Shown here: positions 23,519 through 32,744 of the stretch, piece by piece
How the letters are laid out: each line of letters starts with the position of its first letter
Numbering within the stretch: the first letter of the stretch is position 1
IMG/VR virus record: IMGVR_UViG_3300035670_000286
Span: 1 to 52,680 of that record
DNA: 52,680 nucleotides
Reading direction: 5' to 3' (one strand)
Origin: a virus
The notes under the pieces: generated by a model
The model's database searches: none
Seen by the model: only the letters and a program-made list of their open reading frames with translations
What the model was told of the DNA's origin: nothing
Position numbers and translations under genes: made by a program

Positions 23519-23530
23519 GTTATCTTTCCT

Positions 23531-23560
23531 AAAAAAATGGGGGCGTAATAGCCCCCATTT
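23531..23560 (-). terminator. intrinsic terminator-like hairpin in the portal leader
   Basis: AAATGGGGGC and its complement form a perfect 10-bp stem (23535-23544 with 23551-23560), loop of 6, followed by TTTTTTT on the minus strand. It would end the tube-gene transcript, but it lies downstream of the late box at 23585-23592, so it would also be in the 5' leader of the portal mRNA. Confidence 0.88.
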
Positions 23561-23584
23561 GAGTATGATTGACTATTACGCAAC

Positions 23585-23592
23585 TATTTATA
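23585..23592 (-). promoter_or_regulatory. late promoter box (TATAAATA) upstream of the portal gene
   Basis: Exact TATAAATA on the minus strand, 67 bases before the portal start and only 25 bases before the hairpin at 23531-23560. Confidence 0.82.
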
Positions 23593-23612
23593 TCATTGCG
23601 TATCGGTCAATT

Positions 23613-24218
23613 TTAGCGAGATGTAGTCGATGTTGCTGGCTGAGAAGCATCTCCAGACTCACTTGTACCACCAACATCCATGTGAGTGTATTGGAAGGTA
23701 ATTGTGAATTCTTGGATTGCGTCTGTAGTATCATACGACAAATCAATTGCAGAAACGTCAGTTGGGAAAGCATTGTAAAGATTATAAACTCTGCTTACCG
23801 ATCCATCCGCTCTGTAATGATCGATCATAATTGTTGAACGATAATCAGCATCGCTATCTCTAAGCGCAAGTTCACCATCAGGATTAATGATGAGTTTCAT
23901 CCATTGATCCATGATCTTACGCATTTGCTGCTTCTCATCGTTGATAACAGTAACAGTCCAGTCTGCAAATGTTCTATCACCAGGGACTTTAATTCTTCTT
24001 CCTCTGAATGGTACTTCAATTACGCCTAATGTCATTGCTGGAATTGCAGCAGAACGGCAGAGGAAAGAAAACTTACTTTCGTCTGTGAAAATACCATTCG
24101 AGTCTGACAAGTCCGTTGGCGCACTAATGAAACAACGGAAGAGGTTAGCCCTAGCACCAGTACCTAGCGTTTCTCTAAATTTTGAAATACTAAACAGTTC
24201 GTCTTGTGTGGTTGCCAT
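23613..24218 (-). CDS. gp19: gp19-type tail tube protein, copy 2
   Basis: A 201-aa tube protein, paralogous to the gene directly upstream. Shared landmarks are GARANLFR(C/V), FLCRSAAIPA, LGVIEVPFRGRRIKVPGDRTFADWTVTVINDE, and the C-terminal FPTDVSAIDLSYDTTDAIQEFTITFQY. It carries an 18-residue Ser/Thr-rich tail (DVGGTSESGDASQ) that the first copy lacks. Tube subunits stack as hexamers inside the sheath. T4 has a single gene 19 (163 aa). It starts 14 bases after the first copy ends, behind a GGGGAAAG site. Confidence 0.88.
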   Translation of the reverse strand: MATTQDELFSISKFRETLGTGARANLFRCFISAPTDLSDSNGIFTDESKFSFLCRSAAIPAMTLGVIEVPFRGRRIKVPGDRTFADWTVTVINDEKQQMRKIMDQWMKLIINPDGELALRDSDADYRSTIMIDHYRADGSVSRVYNLYNAFPTDVSAIDLSYDTTDAIQEFTITFQYTHMDVGGTSESGDASQPATSTTSR

Positions 24219-24232
24219 ATCTTTCCCCTACA

Positions 24233-24784
24233 TTATTCTACAGTTGTGAAGTAGTCGAATGACCAAGTCACAGTAAATTCTTCAATGGTATCGGTGGTAT
24301 CGTATGACAAGTCGATTGTGCTGATATCGCTAGGCCAGCAATTCTCTAATTTGTATGTGTGAATAACCGAACCTGTTTGATCTAATTGTTCAACCAACAT
24401 TGTTGAATATTCTGAAGAAACTGCGCTATCGTCAATTTCTTTTGCGAATGTTTCTTCGTAGTTGATAACACCATATTTTTTCTGAATGTCTTCGACTAAC
24501 TGACGAATTCTTTGATTTTTATCGTTAAGAATTGTTGTAGTCCATTCAGCAAAAGTTCTATCTCCTGCAACCTTGAATCGTCTGCCTGCCATAAAAGGAA
24601 TTTCAATTAACCCAACTGTTGAGCCGGGTAATTGAGCAGCCTTACATAGAAAACTGAATTCTTCAATGGTCGCACTACCGGTAGTCTGTAATGCTGTTCC
24701 GAATGTTGGTACCACTCGGAACAGATTAGAACGAGCACCAGTTCTGATAGCACTAGTCAGACTTGATATTGTAGTAATTGCCAT
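24233..24784 (-). CDS. gp19: gp19-type tail tube protein, copy 1
   Basis: A 183-aa tube protein directly after the sheath gene, the normal T4 place of gene 19. Landmarks: RTGARSNLFRVVP, FLCKAAQLPGSTVGLIEIPF, FKVAGDRTFAEWTTTILND, then WPSDISTIDLSYDTTDTIEEFTVTW. It is closer to the expected length than copy 2. A TAAATA variant of the late box (24812-24818) overlaps the gp18 stop; a GGAGA site precedes the start. Confidence 0.9.
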   Translation of the reverse strand: MAITTISSLTSAIRTGARSNLFRVVPTFGTALQTTGSATIEEFSFLCKAAQLPGSTVGLIEIPFMAGRRFKVAGDRTFAEWTTTILNDKNQRIRQLVEDIQKKYGVINYEETFAKEIDDSAVSSEYSTMLVEQLDQTGSVIHTYKLENCWPSDISTIDLSYDTTDTIEEFTVTWSFDYFTTVE

Positions 24785-24814
24785 CTTTCTGTCTCCTTAA
24801 TCTGTTCCTTTTAT

Positions 24815-26704
24815 TTAGCCAGCAATCTCAGTAAATGTAGCGTTGCCCCTTACAGAAACAAAGTTAAGTTGAACGAAGTTGACAGAACGAACAGGCTGAA
24901 CGAAGATATCGCATACAAATTCGTTTGCGTTTACTACTGATTCTGGGTTGTTGCTTTCATCGCAAACAACACGGAATGCTGTAATACCACGGCGAGCCTG
25001 AACACTACGCAGATATGGAACAACTAGGTTAACGAAGTTGTTTCTTGTAATTGCGTCATTCTGATCGAACAGAACATTCTCTGCTGCTGATCCGATTGTA
25101 TTTTGTAGTTCGATGAACAGTTTACGAACGTTAATACGATTCAGAGAAGTATTCTTAACGGTGAATGTCTTGTCTCCAAACAGAACAGTACCCTTACCAA
25201 CTTGAGTAATAACTGGGTTAACTGCTGACTTGTAAAGCAAGTCTCTTTCAGTCTGATTTGGATTGAAAGCAAGACGAACTAGATTCTGAATGTTGCCGTT
25301 TGTGTAACCTGCTGGTGACAGCCATGGCTCACGAACAGAATCGTTTCTGCCCATGCAACCTGCAACGTCTGCGTTCAGAGGAACATAAACGTAGTTGTCA
25401 TTGTAGCGGTCATACTGATACTTCCAGCCGCTATCTGCAACAACATAAGTTGAACGTGTGATACTATCAGCCCAAGAAAGGATTGATGTTACTTCAGAAC
25501 CAGCATTGTTTACTACGCTTGCTCTTGTTGGTGAAATTGCAACAACTGCGTCTTTACGAACTTCTGCAACGTCTGCAATAACGCGATTAACAATTGAAGC
25601 AGATGCCTGACCAGTTACAACGATTGGTGATGGAACTTCTGACTTGTTTGCAAACAACAGATAACCAGTTGTTCTGTCACCATCTGTAAGTGCAGTACCA
25701 TCTGAACCGCCTGCTAGGCTGTAGTTCTTTGGAACTGTTACTGAGGTGAAAGTTGTTCCTGCTGCGGTGTTACCCCAATTTGAACCTGCATTGTCATGGT
25801 CAGTCCAGTAAACATATGAAGAAGTGTTGTTGATAACATCTTTATAGTAGTTTGAACCACCATTGTCTGCTCTTGCGTCAGATGCTTTAGAAACTAAAGC
25901 AAATTTTTCAACAACAGTATCAGCAGCACCAGTAATGTCGCCATCTTGATCGACAACAACAACGTGCATTTCGTCACCGGAACCTGATCTTGCTGAAGTG
26001 TAGGTTGATGTGCCTGGAGCCTCATCAAACTCACCGAAGTATTCCCAACGGCGTGAAGCAGTTGCGCCTGAAGCACCAGTTAGGTGTGCAGAAGCAAGAG
26101 TGAAGTGTGTTGCGTTTGTGATTGCAGAAACTTTAATTGAACGTCCTTCGCATACGAACAGATCGCCAACAGTCAGTTCGGTATTTGCTGCTGAACCTGA
26201 ACCAACAACAGCAGTAGAACCTGCGGTAACTGTAAATGTACCTGTAAGTGCTGATTCCCATGCAGCAGACGATGGGCAAGTAGAAACTTTCAGAGAGTTT
26301 CCAAGTGCGCCAGCGTATCTAGCAATCCATGGACCAACGTTGAACGATGCTGTATTGATATACGCATCATCGTTTTTGATCAGTTGACCTGTACCAGCGG
26401 TACCTGAGCCGGTAGTTGCTTCAGCGGTAGCATTCAATGCGGTGTTAGCGACACGGACAACATATAGAGGAGCAGCATATCCAAGATAGTTAGCGGCAGA
26501 AAGGAAGTCAACTGCATTTGTTGCATTTGGCTTACCAAACTGAGATACTAGATCAACCTCAGACTGAACTGCGGTTGCTTTTTCAATAGGTCCCCAACGG
26601 AATTGTCCAGAGAATGCACCAGTTGTTGTTGCAACGGTGGCTTGTGAGGAAACAAGGTCTTGTTCTGTGATCTTGATTCCTGGTGAGATGAGACTTATAG
26701 CCAT
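24815..26704 (-). CDS. gp18: gp18 contractile tail sheath protein
   Basis: A 629-aa sheath protein. Both family ends are clear: MAISLISPGIKITEQDL, then FSGQFRWGPIEKATAVQSE at the start; LVRLAFNPNQTERDLLYKSAVNPV, GDKTFTVKNTSLNRINVRKLFIEL and FVQPVRSVNFVQLNFV at the end. Residues about 152-222 form an extra beta-domain (TGTFTVTAGSTAVVGSGS...GDLFVCEG...LTGASG) that also occurs in two giant baseplate proteins of this phage. Sheath hexamers contract around the tube to drive DNA delivery. Length close to T4 gp18 (659 aa). Late box at 26755-26762. Confidence 0.97.
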   Translation of the reverse strand: MAISLISPGIKITEQDLVSSQATVATTTGAFSGQFRWGPIEKATAVQSEVDLVSQFGKPNATNAVDFLSAANYLGYAAPLYVVRVANTALNATAEATTGSGTAGTGQLIKNDDAYINTASFNVGPWIARYAGALGNSLKVSTCPSSAAWESALTGTFTVTAGSTAVVGSGSAANTELTVGDLFVCEGRSIKVSAITNATHFTLASAHLTGASGATASRRWEYFGEFDEAPGTSTYTSARSGSGDEMHVVVVDQDGDITGAADTVVEKFALVSKASDARADNGGSNYYKDVINNTSSYVYWTDHDNAGSNWGNTAAGTTFTSVTVPKNYSLAGGSDGTALTDGDRTTGYLLFANKSEVPSPIVVTGQASASIVNRVIADVAEVRKDAVVAISPTRASVVNNAGSEVTSILSWADSITRSTYVVADSGWKYQYDRYNDNYVYVPLNADVAGCMGRNDSVREPWLSPAGYTNGNIQNLVRLAFNPNQTERDLLYKSAVNPVITQVGKGTVLFGDKTFTVKNTSLNRINVRKLFIELQNTIGSAAENVLFDQNDAITRNNFVNLVVPYLRSVQARRGITAFRVVCDESNNPESVVNANEFVCDIFVQPVRSVNFVQLNFVSVRGNATFTEIAG

Positions 26705-26754
26705 TGATTTCTCCTTGTTTTATAATGATGTGTTTGATACGGTTATTTTCATTT

Positions 26755-26762
26755 TATTTATA
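26755..26762 (-). promoter_or_regulatory. late promoter box (TATAAATA) of gp18
   Basis: Exact TATAAATA on the minus strand. The TAA stop of gp17 (26758-26760) lies inside the box. The gp18 start is about 51 bases further. Confidence 0.87.
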
Positions 26763-28389
26763 AAAAATCAGATTTATACCTTTCCTCATACCAAACTTGC
26801 CCTGTGTCATCGATGATTTTGTGATCATCTTCGTCATCACCAGTATTTATAAAACCAAAGGGAGACACTTCTTCCTCAATCATTTTGATTCGATTTTCAT
26901 ACAACTCTTTTCTAAGATTAATGTTTGTTAATTCTTTGAAGTATGAATTTGTTGTCAGCCAAGAAAAAAGTACCAAGGGCATCACCAAATCGTCATGATA
27001 ACCGTCATCAGCCATGTATGTGTTTCTTCTTTGAATAAAGGTAGATATTTCTGAGATTGTATCTGCATCATGTATCAATAATTTCTTTTCTTCTACCATA
27101 GACTTGAAGTTAGAGCATCCGATTCTCTTCACTTTTTTATCGGTAATTACACCCAACTGAGTCTTTCCACCTCCAAAGCCACCTGTTACTGCTTGTCCGG
27201 AGGTCGTTCTATTCACCGATATGATATTTTCATATTCATATTCACTATATAAAATTTCTGCAACTTGTTCTGAAGTGTTTATTTCTACAAGAACATATGC
27301 TTCGTTGAATTCTTTAGCAACTTTGTATATAACTGAAGGATATAACAAAGGACTTATTGAATTGTCTTTGTATTTTCCGACAAGTTTGTATGGCATTTGT
27401 GTCACATCAATAATTTGAAATGCTGAATAGTCACCACCAACACCTTTAGCGGTGTCTGCTACCATTACATAAGTGTGATTTTTCTGTGCAGTTTCATAAA
27501 TGTCAAGTCCATCTTTGCTATAAACTGTAGGAACTGGTGACATTTGTGCAATAGTGTCTGCTGCAATGAGCGTGAGACTTGAACCCAAGAATTTGCACAA
27601 TACTTCTTGATTGAATTTGAGTTCACCAAGAAGTCTGCGTTGTTCTTCAGCCCATTTTTCGTCACGACCAGGAATTTCCCAGTATGGAATGAACAATGGT
27701 ACAAATCCATTCAGATTTTGTTCTGCTTCGTTCCAGAACTTCCAGAAATGATTGTATCCAAGCGGCGTAGACGATAGCAAAATCTTTGTGGTTTCACCAG
27801 CAGAGATTGTAGGATAAACAGAGGTGAAGAATTGTTCTGCGACTGTGTTAGGAATAATTGCTGCTTCGTCAACATAGAGCAAGTTTACTGACTTACCACG
27901 AATACCTGATGCGCTTGTTGCTGCGGTGAAGACAATTGATCCATTTTCAAGTGCAATGTCACCTTTGTTCCATGTTGTCACGCCTTGTTGCAGCCAAACA
28001 GGAAGGTTTTCATACATCAACTGATAACGATAAAGAACTTCTCGCGCTGCTGTAGCCTTGTTTGCAAGAATCGCAACTGTCTTGCTTTCCTGGAAAAGGG
28101 TATACCAAAGAATATATGCAGCAGAGGTGGTAGTCTTCCCCTGTTGGCGACCCTCCATCAGAATCACTTTGCGATTCTCGTGGATTATGCCGACTTTCTT
28201 TTTCTGACATTCGTATAATTTGAACGGCTGCAAACCATGGTCTAGAGTAACAATCTTACAATAGGTTTCGATGAAGTATATCGGATCACTAGCGCATTTT
28301 AGATATTCTTCAATCTGATCTTTTGTAAAATTAAGTGGTACTCCAGCAGCCTTTAGATTTGCATTACCTAGATATTGTTTTACACTCAT
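26758..28389 (-). CDS. gp17: gp17 terminase large subunit
   Basis: A 543-aa packaging motor. The ATPase has Walker A in GRQQGKTT (R81-T86) and Walker B in LLYVDEAA (D174-E175), with the coupling motif LLSSTPLG. The RNase H-like nuclease starts at VMVADTAKGVGGDYSAF (about 310) and includes YHDDLVMPLVLF near the C-terminus. It binds gp16 and the portal, cuts the concatemer and pumps DNA. T4 gp17 has 610 aa; marine versions are shorter. The start overlaps gp16 by ATGA. Confidence 0.97.
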   Translation of the reverse strand: MSVKQYLGNANLKAAGVPLNFTKDQIEEYLKCASDPIYFIETYCKIVTLDHGLQPFKLYECQKKKVGIIHENRKVILMEGRQQGKTTTSAAYILWYTLFQESKTVAILANKATAAREVLYRYQLMYENLPVWLQQGVTTWNKGDIALENGSIVFTAATSASGIRGKSVNLLYVDEAAIIPNTVAEQFFTSVYPTISAGETTKILLSSTPLGYNHFWKFWNEAEQNLNGFVPLFIPYWEIPGRDEKWAEEQRRLLGELKFNQEVLCKFLGSSLTLIAADTIAQMSPVPTVYSKDGLDIYETAQKNHTYVMVADTAKGVGGDYSAFQIIDVTQMPYKLVGKYKDNSISPLLYPSVIYKVAKEFNEAYVLVEINTSEQVAEILYSEYEYENIISVNRTTSGQAVTGGFGGGKTQLGVITDKKVKRIGCSNFKSMVEEKKLLIHDADTISEISTFIQRRNTYMADDGYHDDLVMPLVLFSWLTTNSYFKELTNINLRKELYENRIKMIEEEVSPFGFINTGDDEDDHKIIDDTGQVWYEERYKSDFL

Positions 28390-28787
28390 CTTTTAGATAT
28401 CAACTTTTGTAATTCTGCTGTGCTTCCAACGAATAGCGCATTCGTTACATGGGTTGGACTTTGTGTTTCTTCGTCTTTCTTTTGTTGAATGTCTTTCTTT
28501 TGCTTTGCAAGATTCAATAAATCTTTGTTTGTATCTGCTAAAGTCTTAATTAGTTGACCAACCACCTCATATGCTCTTGGAGATTCACCTTCCTTTGCTA
28601 GAAAAGTAAGATTCTCCATAACGTCTTTGCCATTGTCTATAAGAGTGCGTAAATTCTTTCTTGCATATTCATAGTCATCTTCAACTGTAGCATTTTCAGT
28701 TACAACTGTAACAGGACTAGTTACAACTTCTTGAGTTGGAACAATATCAAAAATGTCATTGAGTTTTTCGTCTACTGTTTTTTTCAT
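28386..28787 (-). CDS. gp16: gp16 terminase small subunit
   Basis: A 133-aa helical protein. DDYEYARKNLRTLIDNGKDVMENLTFLAKEGESPRAYEVVGQLIKTLADTNKDLL is split here by description: YEYARKNL, SPRAYEVVGQLIKTL and VTNALFVGSTAEL are the family landmarks. It recognises phage DNA and regulates gp17. The start and stop both form ATGA overlaps (with gp15 and gp17). Confidence 0.94.
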   Translation of the reverse strand: MKKTVDEKLNDIFDIVPTQEVVTSPVTVVTENATVEDDYEYARKNLRTLIDNGKDVMENLTFLAKEGESPRAYEVVGQLIKTLADTNKDLLNLAKQKKDIQQKKDEETQSPTHVTNALFVGSTAELQKLISKR

Positions 28788-29521
28788 AGTAAATGTCCAT
28801 TCTCAGTAATTGTCTCGGTAACATTAAATGATGCATCACCCTCAAACGTTTGAGTGTTAATAATTGCTTCTTCAATGCGAGTGCGAACGTCTGCTCTATC
28901 AATGTATTTGTATTTCTGTAGAGGTCCAAATAGATATCCCTTGACAGTAAAATCAAATTGCCAAGTTAGAACTCTTCTACTATCAAAATCGCCTTCCCAA
29001 GTATCTTCTGAAGTTACGCTAGTTAATTCGATAGGAATGTCCATGTTAATTCCCAATTCAGGAAGAACTTTCATAGTGACAGTCCAATCTGGCGTAAAGA
29101 ATGGAACAATTTGCTCTACAATTTGTGTGCCGTCTTCAGCATTCTTGACAAAAGCATTTAACTGAAACTGCATGTCATATGGAACAGGAGCATAGGTAAA
29201 GTTAAAATCGTTACCTCCCACGTTTTGTCCTTTGACAAACTTGTGTGCAGTATTCAACTTTCGTGAAGGTGCGTATGTCATTGACATGAATTCGAATCCA
29301 AGTCTAGGATTTGTAACTGCAATTTCTCTGTTTAGAGTTGGGTCTCCAGTAATTCTCTGAATGAATTTCTGCTTTGGTCCATATTCAATAGGAACATTGA
29401 TTGTCTGAATTGTATTGCCGTTTAGATCATAGCGTTCGACTTGAATCTCATTAAAGAGATTACCAAACATAATTACAAAACGTCTAAGTGTTCCGTGATA
29501 AAAATCGTGTCCGAACATCAT
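28784..29521 (-). CDS. gp15: gp15 tail terminator / proximal sheath stabiliser
   Basis: A 245-aa protein matching T4 gp15 (272 aa) in its landmarks: FYHGTLRRFVIMFGNLFNEIQV at the start, a middle VPIEYGPKQKFIQRI, PRLGFEFMSMTYAP, and EQIVPFFTPDWTVTM, LTWQFDFTVKGYLFGP. It caps the tail tube and sheath and docks the tail to the neck. It sits directly after gp14 in T4 order. Either of the first two methionines may be the start. Confidence 0.93.
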   Translation of the reverse strand: MMFGHDFYHGTLRRFVIMFGNLFNEIQVERYDLNGNTIQTINVPIEYGPKQKFIQRITGDPTLNREIAVTNPRLGFEFMSMTYAPSRKLNTAHKFVKGQNVGGNDFNFTYAPVPYDMQFQLNAFVKNAEDGTQIVEQIVPFFTPDWTVTMKVLPELGINMDIPIELTSVTSEDTWEGDFDSRRVLTWQFDFTVKGYLFGPLQKYKYIDRADVRTRIEEAIINTQTFEGDASFNVTETITENGHLL

Positions 29522-29523
29522 GA

Positions 29524-30339
29524 TTAATAAGTCCTTGTAAGAGCAAACGGATTTATTTCGGTAAAGTCTATAACATCACCATCAATAACTTTTTCACCAA
29601 TTAAATCATTGTCTGCGGTTACGTCATATGTAATGACAGATTCGCCTTCGTTGACAAAATATGTGCCGTCTTCGTTCAACATAAAGTCTCCGTCTTCAAG
29701 AAGAGACTTTTCAAGATTTGCAGTTGAAAGACTATATTGATCTTCGATTGAATCAATCTCAGTAACATCTGTGTTAATTTGTTCGCTGGAGTATTCAAAA
29801 CGATCACAGCGCAATTCGTAGGTATAGAGTTTACCCAATTGAAAGAAGTTTTCAATGTTTTCCGTGAAACGTATTTCATACATGTATTGCATCATTGGAA
29901 CCCAAACCAAATCACCTTCGCGAGGACGAATGATTGATTCATAATCCCATGCATCAGATACGTCATAAAGAAGTTGTTCGCCATCTTCATTTAAAAAGTT
30001 GTATCCATACTCAGTCAACAATGAAGTTTTAAGCGATTGATTGAAACGTTTTTGCGCTACAACAAATGTGATTGATTCGTCAATCTGTAGACCAAACTTT
30101 GAAATAAAATCTTCTTGACCTTGAAATCCATCAAAACTCTTAATGAATAGTTCCATTTCAATTGCATCATCAAATACTGACGATGGGTCTTCGCCATACA
30201 GCCTGTCTAAATTAGGATATGTTCTAGGCACATAATATGCTTGAATGCCATACGTCTTGATGGATTCAATAATTAAGTCTTCTAGGACATTTTGTTCAGT
30301 ATTTGTGTTATACTGATTGAAATAACGATTTCTTGCCAT
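29524..30339 (-). CDS. gp14: gp14 neck protein
   Basis: A 271-aa protein matching T4 gp14 (256 aa): NTEQNVLEDLIIESIKTYGI, AYYVPRTYPNLDRLYGED, FDDAIEMELFIKSFDGFQG and PREGDLVWVPMMQYMYEIRF. It helps complete the head and joins head to tail. A run of acidic strands (LEDGDFMLNEDGTYFVNEGE) near residue 215-235 appears to repeat a segment near residue 112 (FLNEDGEQLLY), a small internal echo. Follows gp13 by 6 bases. Confidence 0.93.
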   Translation of the reverse strand: MARNRYFNQYNTNTEQNVLEDLIIESIKTYGIQAYYVPRTYPNLDRLYGEDPSSVFDDAIEMELFIKSFDGFQGQEDFISKFGLQIDESITFVVAQKRFNQSLKTSLLTEYGYNFLNEDGEQLLYDVSDAWDYESIIRPREGDLVWVPMMQYMYEIRFTENIENFFQLGKLYTYELRCDRFEYSSEQINTDVTEIDSIEDQYSLSTANLEKSLLEDGDFMLNEDGTYFVNEGESVITYDVTADNDLIGEKVIDGDVIDFTEINPFALTRTY

Positions 30340-30345
30340 ATGAGT

Positions 30346-31089
30346 TTAGCCAACCATATCTGAAACGGGAAGCGAGAATGTGCTAATCATCTCTGCTTCT
30401 AATTTGGTGATTTCTTCATTTGCTTCGTCCCAAATTTTCTGTCCGTTAAATGTGACTCCTCCTGGCATTGTCATGCCTTCGAATTTCTTAAGATTGTCGC
30501 CCCATTGTCTTTTGATCAATTGAGTTGCGTAGTTTTGCAGCCAGCGGTCTTTCCATACGTCAGAATATGTGTCAGGATCAACTGCTTCATATGCTTCAAC
30601 AATGATATATTCTCCGACTGTGGTTTTCTCTGACCAAGCCATGTCAATATAAAGTTTGTTTACATGACGATTATATCTTAGCGATTGTTTACCAACAAAT
30701 AGTTCTTCGGCGAGTGCAATATTCTGAAACGCCATGTAGTATGGTGCATAGCGAGTTGAACTGAATGCATAAAGATCATTCAGAGAAATTTGATATCTTA
30801 GATTGAAAAGATTGTTCGTAGAATAAGAATCACCAACGTCAAAAATGTTGATCACACCAATGATGTTCTCAGGTATGGTAATGTATTTGTTAGTCTGATC
30901 CTGTTCGGTAATTTGATGTGCTAAGTAAATCTTTTGTGCGCCATCAAAATGATAGTCGTGATAATACGCGAGTGCTTCGTCCACTCTATCTTCAACCTGA
31001 TCATTATCTACGTTGATTTCGAGAACTGGCTTGCCTAACTTGCGTAGGCAGTATTCAATGAATTCTTCTCTTGATGCTGGTTTTGCCAT
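30346..31089 (-). CDS. gp13: gp13 neck / head completion protein
   Basis: A 247-aa neck protein. Family landmarks are SREEFIEYCLRKLGKPVLEINVD, QVEDRVDEALAYYHDYHFD, and the C-terminal VWKDRWLQNYATQLIKRQWG with an MPGGVTFNG loop. It closes the portal after packaging together with gp14. T4 gp13 has 309 aa; marine versions are shorter. It has a late box at 31118-31125 and is separated from the fibre genes by a strong terminator. Confidence 0.94.
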   Translation of the reverse strand: MAKPASREEFIEYCLRKLGKPVLEINVDNDQVEDRVDEALAYYHDYHFDGAQKIYLAHQITEQDQTNKYITIPENIIGVINIFDVGDSYSTNNLFNLRYQISLNDLYAFSSTRYAPYYMAFQNIALAEELFVGKQSLRYNRHVNKLYIDMAWSEKTTVGEYIIVEAYEAVDPDTYSDVWKDRWLQNYATQLIKRQWGDNLKKFEGMTMPGGVTFNGQKIWDEANEEITKLEAEMISTFSLPVSDMVG

Positions 31090-31117
31090 GAGGTGAGTCC
31101 TTTATTTTTAACACCTC

Positions 31118-31125
31118 TATTTATA
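31118..31125 (-). promoter_or_regulatory. late promoter box (TATAAATA) of the neck/packaging unit
   Basis: Exact TATAAATA on the minus strand, about 29 bases before the gp13 start and just after the terminator at 31135-31167. Confidence 0.88.
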
Positions 31126-31134
31126 ATTCTTAGA

Positions 31135-31167
31135 AAAACAAAAAACCCACCGAGTGGGTGGGTTTTT
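31135..31167 (-). terminator. intrinsic terminator after the fibre-like genes
   Basis: An 11-bp stem (31141-31151 with 31157-31167), loop of 5, ends on the minus strand in TTTTTTGTTTTT. It lies about 25 bases past the stop of the second fibre-like gene and closes the tail-fibre transcript. Confidence 0.93.
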
Positions 31168-31190
31168 CATCAAATGATACCTTTTATTGA

Positions 31191-32741
31191 TTACGTCCAA
31201 GGCTCATCGTCTGGTTTAAACTCTAAGGTTGGTTGAACTTTAATGGGAACCCATGAGTGATATGATGTGGACTGACTAATCGTTGGATAATAATTCATAT
31301 CCGAACCCCAAGATACAGTTTGTCCTCTCATAATTCTTGTATTCACAATTCTAAACTGTGCTCCAGCCCCACCGTCTGCGTTTTGATAGTTTCTATGATA
31401 AACAAAGTTTGCGCCGCCAGCAGGAATAATGAAATATCCACCGGTGGAATCCTGATTGGTAATCTGCATCCAATGAACGTCTTCGTTACCAGTTCCGCTT
31501 GGAGTTGATGAAGCAGTATCTAGAACAAAACTGCAAAGTCCACCATGATAGTAGTAATATGGAACAAATACCGCAACTCTAGAGTTATCATCCGAGTTGA
31601 AGTGAGAGATACCATATTGCTGACCGCTACTGCCGTTATAAGATGTTGTGGTGCTGATAGTTGAAACTTGAGTCCATGATGTGTAAACTCCAGCAGTAGT
31701 ATTGCGATACAGTCTAAGTGTGCCGCTTGAACCATTGCTGTGGTCCCAACCAACAAGCCACATAGAATCATCATCGCATAGAATTACTTTAATCTGCTGA
31801 GAGCAAAAATCGGTAGTATAACCGTTACTCCATGATGGTAGCGTGAAGTCATGATATGAATATCGTGAACCACCTGCGTCAACTGCTGCATCCCACGCAT
31901 CAAAAATTTCGCTAGTTTTTGTTGCTTTGCTAATCTTCATCTGAAGATCGATAAGATGTAGTCTGAATGATGCTGTTGTATTACTACGATTCTCTAGATA
32001 AGCAATCTTACCAGTATTTCTATTATGGCAAATCATGCCGTAATTTCTATACGCAGAACTGTTGTTCGATGTGTCGGTGTTGGTAGTTACTCCTGGTGTT
32101 GCATATCCTAATCCTAATGATTGACCTGAAGGAGAACCATACTGAGAACCTGACCACATCTGCTGACTTACAAAAAAGAAATCTTGATCAATCGATGATG
32201 ATTGCCAGTTTGTGCTAGACACCATTGATTTAATAGGGCGTTTAAAAATTTTACCATTATATGCAATCAAGTCATACGTCTGATTCCATCTTGCTTCGCC
32301 AATTACAATTCCACTAAATTGCTTATTTGTGTTGGTTGAGCCTGCTCTATTACCAAAATAAAAATGACCATTGTCAAACGCATCAAAATTTAAGTAAGAA
32401 CCAGTTTGATGCACATATGGTGATCCAACATAGGCCGATGATGGAGACCAACTTTCGGATGATGTTTGAGATGTGCTTGCCGCAACATATTGAGATACCG
32501 ATGGTTCATCAGCGGTAAATGCTCTAGGTGCACCAACGTTTCCTTGTGAACTGCCGTGACCATAATCGCATGTCATCGGAACCGTAGGGTTCTTTGCAGA
32601 AAACGTTAGATAAAAATGATTTGTTGATGATGGGCCCGATCCGTTTGTAGTCGCAACGTATCCCCATACTGGACGAGCAGGATAGTGACCTAGATAACCA
32701 CCTGTCGTATTTGTTGTAACTGTGTCTAGTGAAATTGACAT
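31191..32741 (-). CDS. tail-fibre/adhesin-like virion protein, paralogue B
   Basis: A 516-aa protein, Ser/Thr/Tyr/Gly-rich and beta-strand-rich. It is clearly paralogous to the 509-aa gene two positions upstream: both have RPVWGY...TTNGS.PSSTNHF near residue 22-45, MICHNRNT.K.AYLE in the middle, SDDNSR.....YYYY, and (Y/F)PTI.QSTSY.SW.P.K.QPT.EFKP at the end. I do not recognise a named family. Position in the fibre region and repeated aromatic blades suggest a receptor-binding or fibre-tip protein; a propeller-like fold is a guess. It is followed by a strong terminator. Confidence 0.75.
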   Translation of the reverse strand: MSISLDTVTTNTTGGYLGHYPARPVWGYVATTNGSGPSSTNHFYLTFSAKNPTVPMTCDYGHGSSQGNVGAPRAFTADEPSVSQYVAASTSQTSSESWSPSSAYVGSPYVHQTGSYLNFDAFDNGHFYFGNRAGSTNTNKQFSGIVIGEARWNQTYDLIAYNGKIFKRPIKSMVSSTNWQSSSIDQDFFFVSQQMWSGSQYGSPSGQSLGLGYATPGVTTNTDTSNNSSAYRNYGMICHNRNTGKIAYLENRSNTTASFRLHLIDLQMKISKATKTSEIFDAWDAAVDAGGSRYSYHDFTLPSWSNGYTTDFCSQQIKVILCDDDSMWLVGWDHSNGSSGTLRLYRNTTAGVYTSWTQVSTISTTTSYNGSSGQQYGISHFNSDDNSRVAVFVPYYYYHGGLCSFVLDTASSTPSGTGNEDVHWMQITNQDSTGGYFIIPAGGANFVYHRNYQNADGGAGAQFRIVNTRIMRGQTVSWGSDMNYYPTISQSTSYHSWVPIKVQPTLEFKPDDEPWT

Positions 32742-32744
32742 TTA

